Shown: positions 13,839 to 16,983 of the stretch, piece by piece
Numbering within the stretch: the stretch's first letter is position 1
How the letters are laid out: each line of letters begins with the position of its first letter
NCBI GenBank assembly: GCA_022766795.1
Contig: JALEPE010000042.1
Location: 1 to 16,983, forward strand
From: Helicobacter sp.
GTDB taxonomy: Bacteria > Campylobacterota > Campylobacteria > Campylobacterales > Helicobacteraceae
DNA: 16,983 nucleotides
Direction: 5' to 3'
Made by a program: the position numbers and the translations under genes
The notes under the pieces: model-generated
The model's database searches: none
Told to the model about the DNA's origin: nothing
What the model saw: the letters and a program-made list of their open reading frames with translations, nothing else

Positions 13839-14909
13839 TTATGCGATTCCGCTATTTTGTAGTGCCTCTGCCTGAAAATACGCCACAATCGGGTCAATCA
13901 CGGAATCCAAATTTCCACTTAGCATAATTTCTTCCAAGCTATACAATGTAAGCCCAACGCGGTGGTCTGTTAAGCGGTTTTGCGGATAATTATAAGTGCG
14001 GATTCTCTCGCTTCTATCCCCACTTCCCACCTGAGACTTCCTTGCCTCTGCGTTTTGTTCCATTTGTGCTTCTAACTCTGCTTCATAGATTCTAGCTTTT
14101 AGAATCTTTAGGGCTTTGTCCTTGTTTTTGTGTTGGGATTTCTCATCTTGCATTGATACACTAATGCCTGTGGGAATATGCGTGATTCTAACAGCAGAAT
14201 CTGTGGTATTAACGCACTGCCCCCCGTGTCCTCCCGCGCGGAATACTTCAATTCTCAAATCATTGGGGTTGATATTAACCTCTACATCATCAACTTCTGG
14301 CATAATGGCAACGGTAATGGCGGAAGTATGCACGCGTCCTTGCGATTCTGTGGCGGGAACGCGTTGGACGCGGTGTGTCCCACCCTCGTATTTGAGCCTA
14401 GAATACGCGCCACTTCCTTTTACAAGCGCAATAACCTCCTTGTATCCTCCCACGCTGTTTTCGCTAGAACTCATAATCTCCACTTTCCAACCCTTTAAAT
14501 CCGCGTAGCGCACATAAGTGCGGAACAAATCGCCTACAAAAATTCCCGCTTCATCGCCACCCGTTCCTGCGCGCAATTCCAAATAGATATTCTTATCATC
14601 ATTGGGATCTTTGGGAAGCAATAAAACTTTAATTTCGGATTCTAAAACCTCGTTTTGCGCCTCTGCTTCTTTAATCTCCTCTTTTGCCAAATCGCCCAAT
14701 TCTTTGTCATCTAGCAAGGCTTTATTTTCTTCAATGCTTTGGAGATTCTTAAGATATTGACGCGCCTTTTGCACAAGCTCCTCCAAGTCGCTTTGCTCTT
14801 TGCTAAGCTCGGTAATGCGTTTAATATCATTGAGAATATCAGGCTGTACTAGCAACGCGCTAATTTCATCGTAACGCGCAATAAAAGGCTGAAGTTTGAG
14901 TGCTAACAT
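13839..14909 (-). CDS. prfA: Peptide chain release factor 1
   Basis: Class I release factor that reads UAA and UAG and triggers peptidyl-tRNA hydrolysis. The 356-residue length is normal. The codon-recognition tripeptide is P185-A186-T187 (RF1 type; RF2 would have SPF). The catalytic GGQ is at 229-231 in RAGGHGGQCVNTT, whose glutamine is the methylation site for PrmC. The acidic coiled-coil N-terminal domain (about 1-95) and the C-terminal DHR block (LTDHRVGLTLYSLEEI) are present. It follows rpsT by 37 bp on the same strand, an order known from H. pylori. The ribosome binding site is weak (TTAAAG), suggesting coupling to rpsT expression. Confidence 0.98.
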   Translation of the reverse strand: MLALKLQPFIARYDEISALLVQPDILNDIKRITELSKEQSDLEELVQKARQYLKNLQSIEENKALLDDKELGDLAKEEIKEAEAQNEVLESEIKVLLLPKDPNDDKNIYLELRAGTGGDEAGIFVGDLFRTYVRYADLKGWKVEIMSSSENSVGGYKEVIALVKGSGAYSRLKYEGGTHRVQRVPATESQGRVHTSAITVAIMPEVDDVEVNINPNDLRIEVFRAGGHGGQCVNTTDSAVRITHIPTGISVSMQDEKSQHKNKDKALKILKARIYEAELEAQMEQNAEARKSQVGSGDRSERIRTYNYPQNRLTDHRVGLTLYSLEEIMLSGNLDSVIDPIVAYFQAEALQNSGIA

Positions 14910-14946
14910 TAAATGGCTTTAAGTGAGATTCCAACAAACGCTGATT

Positions 14947-15222
14947 TTAAGCGTTTGCTAGGGCAAGTTTTTTAACAGAAGCGTTGAGTCGGCTAACTTT
15001 TCTAGCAGCAGTATTTTTGGTTAGGATTCCTTTGCTCACATAGCTGTGGAAGCTTTGATTGATTTGCTTAAAAACTTCTTGAGCTTTGCTTAAATCTTTT
15101 GCCGCAATCGCCTCACTCAAGGCTCTTGTCATATTTTTGATTCTTGTTTTGTAGTAGCGATTCCGCTCTGTGCGTGTTTTTGTCTGACGAATGCGTTTTT
15201 GCGCTGATTTATGATTTGCCAT
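14947..15222 (-). CDS. rpsT: 30S ribosomal protein S20
   Basis: A 91-residue basic, helical 16S rRNA-binding protein. The N-terminus MANHKSAQKRIRQTKTR is the S20 hallmark, and the C-terminal part has IHKNTAARK-like GILTKNTAARKVSRL typical of the family. AAGGAT lies upstream of the ATG. First gene of an rpsT-prfA unit, divergent from glmM, with a -10 element that overlaps that of glmM. Confidence 0.98.
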   Translation of the reverse strand: MANHKSAQKRIRQTKTRTERNRYYKTRIKNMTRALSEAIAAKDLSKAQEVFKQINQSFHSYVSKGILTKNTAARKVSRLNASVKKLALANA

Positions 15223-15258
15223 AGGGTGTAAATCCTTTTTTTTATGAAATTTTTAAGC

Positions 15259-15264
15259 TATAAT
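15259..15264 (+). promoter_or_regulatory. Putative -10 element for glmM-lspA
   Basis: A perfect TATAAT in TTTAAGCTATAATTTTAG, 41 bp ahead of the glmM ATG. It overlaps the -10 of the opposite rpsT promoter by two bases. Confidence 0.6.
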
Positions 15265-15268
15265 TTTA
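15263..15268 (-). promoter_or_regulatory. Putative -10 element for rpsT-prfA
   Basis: TAAAAT on the minus strand in TTGGCTAAAATTATAGC, 40 bp ahead of the rpsT ATG. It shares two bases with the glmM -10 on the other strand. Confidence 0.55.
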
Positions 15269-15305
15269 GCCAATTTTTTATTAAAAGCAAATAAAAGGCG
15301 TAGCA

Positions 15306-16643
15306 ATGAAACTTTTTGGAACAGATGGCGTAAGGGGCGAAGCTGGTGTAAAGCTTGACGCATTCTGTGCGTTAAAACTCGGGATTGCAGCTGGAATTTA
15401 TTACCGCGAACATTCCAAAACAAACAGAATCCTAGTGGGCAAAGACACAAGGCGCAGTGGATATATGCTAGAAAATGCTATTGTAAGTGGGCTTACAGCG
15501 GTAGGTTATGAGGTGATTCAAATTGGTCCAATGCCAACACCTGCGATTGCATATTTAACAGAGGATATGCGCTGTGATGGCGGGATTATGGTCAGTGCTA
15601 GTCATAACCCTTTTATGGATAATGGAATCAAATTTTTTGGACGCAGTGGTTATAAGCTTGATGAAAAAGACGAGGAGAGAATTGAGGCAATTTACAACGA
15701 TGTGCATCAACTTGAGAACGCTCAAAAGCGAGGCAAGGAAATCGGCTCAAGCAAACGGATTGATGATGTTGTGGGACGCTATATCGTGCATATTAAAAAT
15801 TCTTTTCCCAAAGATTTATCCCTGCACGGAATCCGTGTTGTGTTAGATTGTGCCAATGGAGCAGCCTATAAAGTCGCACCAACAATTTTTAGTGAGCTGG
15901 GTGCGGAAGTTTTTGTGATTAACGATGAACCCAATGGGTTTAATATCAATGAAAATTGTGGAGCAACCCAACCGCTTATGTTGCAAGAGGAAGTGCGCAA
16001 GGTGCGTGCAGACATTGGGTTTGCGCTTGATGGCGATGCCGATAGACTTGTGGTGGTTGATGAAAAAGGTGAGGTGATTCACGGGGATAAGCTCATTGGC
16101 GTCCTAGCTCTAAGCGCGAAAGAATCTAAAATGCTTAGAAATAATGCTGTTGTGACGACAATTATGAGTAATTGTGCGTTAGAGGAGTTTTTACAGCAAC
16201 ACGGAATCGCGCTTGTGCGCTCCAATGTGGGGGATAAATATGTGCTTGAAGCAATGTTGGAAAAGGATTTAAATTTTGGTGGGGAGCAAAGCGGGCACAT
16301 TATTTTTAGCGATTTTGCAAAAACGGGTGATGGATTGGTGAGTGCTTTACAAACCATAGCCTATATTTTAAAATCCAAGAAATCTGCTTCCGAAGCGTTA
16401 AACTGCTTTAATTTATATCCACAGATTCTAAAAAATTTGCAAGTAGAATCTAAGCCAAATTTAGAATCCCTAGAGAATTATGCGGAGTTTTTGCAATCGA
16501 TTGAAACACAAAAAGTGCATCATTTAATCCGTTATAGCGGGACAGAAAATAAGCTTAGGATTCTATTAGAAGGCAAAGATGTGAGGCGGTTGGAGAAGAT
16601 AATGCAAGAATGTGAAAGCTATTTTAAGGGCAAAATTTGCTAG
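15306..16643 (+). CDS. glmM: Phosphoglucosamine mutase
   Basis: Converts glucosamine-6-phosphate to glucosamine-1-phosphate, the step after GlmS on the way to UDP-GlcNAc; cytoplasmic. It is 445 residues, the same as the H. pylori enzyme as I recall it. The phosphoserine loop SASHNP has active S99 (second serine). The metal-binding loop is DGDADR (242-247), the sugar-binding loop GGEQSG (325-330), and the phosphate-binding loop RYSGTENK (409-416). The ribosome binding site is modest (AAAGGCG). Its last codons overlap the lspA start, giving a glmM-lspA unit divergent from rpsT-prfA, as in H. pylori. Confidence 0.98.
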   Translation: MKLFGTDGVRGEAGVKLDAFCALKLGIAAGIYYREHSKTNRILVGKDTRRSGYMLENAIVSGLTAVGYEVIQIGPMPTPAIAYLTEDMRCDGGIMVSASHNPFMDNGIKFFGRSGYKLDEKDEERIEAIYNDVHQLENAQKRGKEIGSSKRIDDVVGRYIVHIKNSFPKDLSLHGIRVVLDCANGAAYKVAPTIFSELGAEVFVINDEPNGFNINENCGATQPLMLQEEVRKVRADIGFALDGDADRLVVVDEKGEVIHGDKLIGVLALSAKESKMLRNNAVVTTIMSNCALEEFLQQHGIALVRSNVGDKYVLEAMLEKDLNFGGEQSGHIIFSDFAKTGDGLVSALQTIAYILKSKKSASEALNCFNLYPQILKNLQVESKPNLESLENYAEFLQSIETQKVHHLIRYSGTENKLRILLEGKDVRRLEKIMQECESYFKGKIC

Positions 16644-16983
16644 TCTCGCGCGCAGCTTACTTGCTTTGGTTTGGAATCGCATTTGCAGCGGTATTTGCGC
16701 TAGATCAAGGCATTAAGTGGTATTTTGTCCTAAGTGGCTATGAAAGTGGAGATGTGATTTACTTTACCAATGTGATTTCACTACTGCTTGTATATAACAA
16801 GGGTGTGGCGTTTTCAATGTTTGCATTTTTGCAGGAATGGCTAAAGTATCTACAAATTGCGCTTTTGGTTGGAATCTTTGCGTATCTTTGGAAGCATAAG
16901 GAAATTTTAAAAGAATATTCCCTTGCGCTTGGAATGATTTTTGGTGCGGGGATTTCAAACATATTAGACCGCTTCATTCACGG
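16637..16983 (+). CDS. lspA: Lipoprotein signal peptidase, N-terminal part (3' end outside window)
   Basis: Inner-membrane aspartic protease that removes signal peptides from diacylglyceryl-modified prolipoproteins. About 115 residues are seen before the window ends. Visible are a first membrane helix, the conserved D-Q-x-x-K-W element (FALDQGIKWY), N-K-G-V-A-F-S matching the NxGAAF signature, a further membrane segment around LQIALLVGIFAYLW, and GISNILDR, which contains the first catalytic aspartate. The second catalytic aspartate lies beyond the window. The frame has a stop at 16625-16627, so the first possible start is TTG at 16637, with AAGGG six bases ahead and a 7-nt overlap with glmM. 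Confidence 0.93.
   Translation, partial: MLVSRAAYLLWFGIAFAAVFALDQGIKWYFVLSGYESGDVIYFTNVISLLLVYNKGVAFSMFAFLQEWLKYLQIALLVGIFAYLWKHKEILKEYSLALGMIFGAGISNILDRFIH

Noticed and set aside
14116..14508. 130-codon and 106-codon plus-strand frames over prfA
   Set aside because: Antisense readings of a clearly conserved gene without start signals.

Overview
The window looks like ordinary core chromosome of a member of the Campylobacterota, most probably an enterohepatic Helicobacter. The evidence is an AT-rich composition, gene orders I recognise from Helicobacter (recA-eno-small coiled-coil protein-AMIN protein-aroK; fliN-fliO-TonB-like; lspA-glmM facing rpsT-prfA), and an outer-membrane phospholipase A of the Helicobacter/Campylobacter type. 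No plasmid, phage, transposon or CRISPR signature was seen.

Layout. (1) Positions 1-3751, minus strand: a tight operon recA, eno, an FtsB/DivIC-like protein, an AMIN-domain protein and aroK (cut by the window edge), with stop/start overlaps at most junctions and one clear promoter ahead of recA. (2) 3823-4442, minus: an unrecognised gene whose start with a good ribosome binding site is separated from the long reading frame by a run of seven C. As read here it is out of frame, and eight C would restore a 206-residue protein; this is the best candidate for something new in the window. (3) 4602-8866, plus: a promoter followed by cheX-like, fliN, fliO, a TonB-like gene and a UvrD/PcrA-type helicase, all nearly touching. 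(4) 9102-11248, minus: galE then pldA, with galE divergent from glmS. (5) 11339-13126, plus: glmS. (6) 13127-13583: a non-coding stretch holding three diverged copies of an interspersed repeat that also occurs once at 8897-8930. (7) 13584-15222, minus: rpsT, prfA, two strong hairpins and tRNA-Ser(GCT). (8) 15306-end, plus: glmM and the start of lspA, divergent from rpsT with overlapping -10 elements.

The genes form familiar groups. glmS and glmM are two steps of the route to UDP-N-acetylglucosamine, and galE supplies UDP-galactose for surface polysaccharide. The FtsB-like and AMIN proteins belong to the cell envelope and division. CheX, FliN and FliO serve chemotaxis and the flagellar motor and export apparatus. 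RecA and the helicase serve DNA repair. Interest is concentrated in the frame-shifted gene, the interspersed repeats and a few promoter and hairpin structures.
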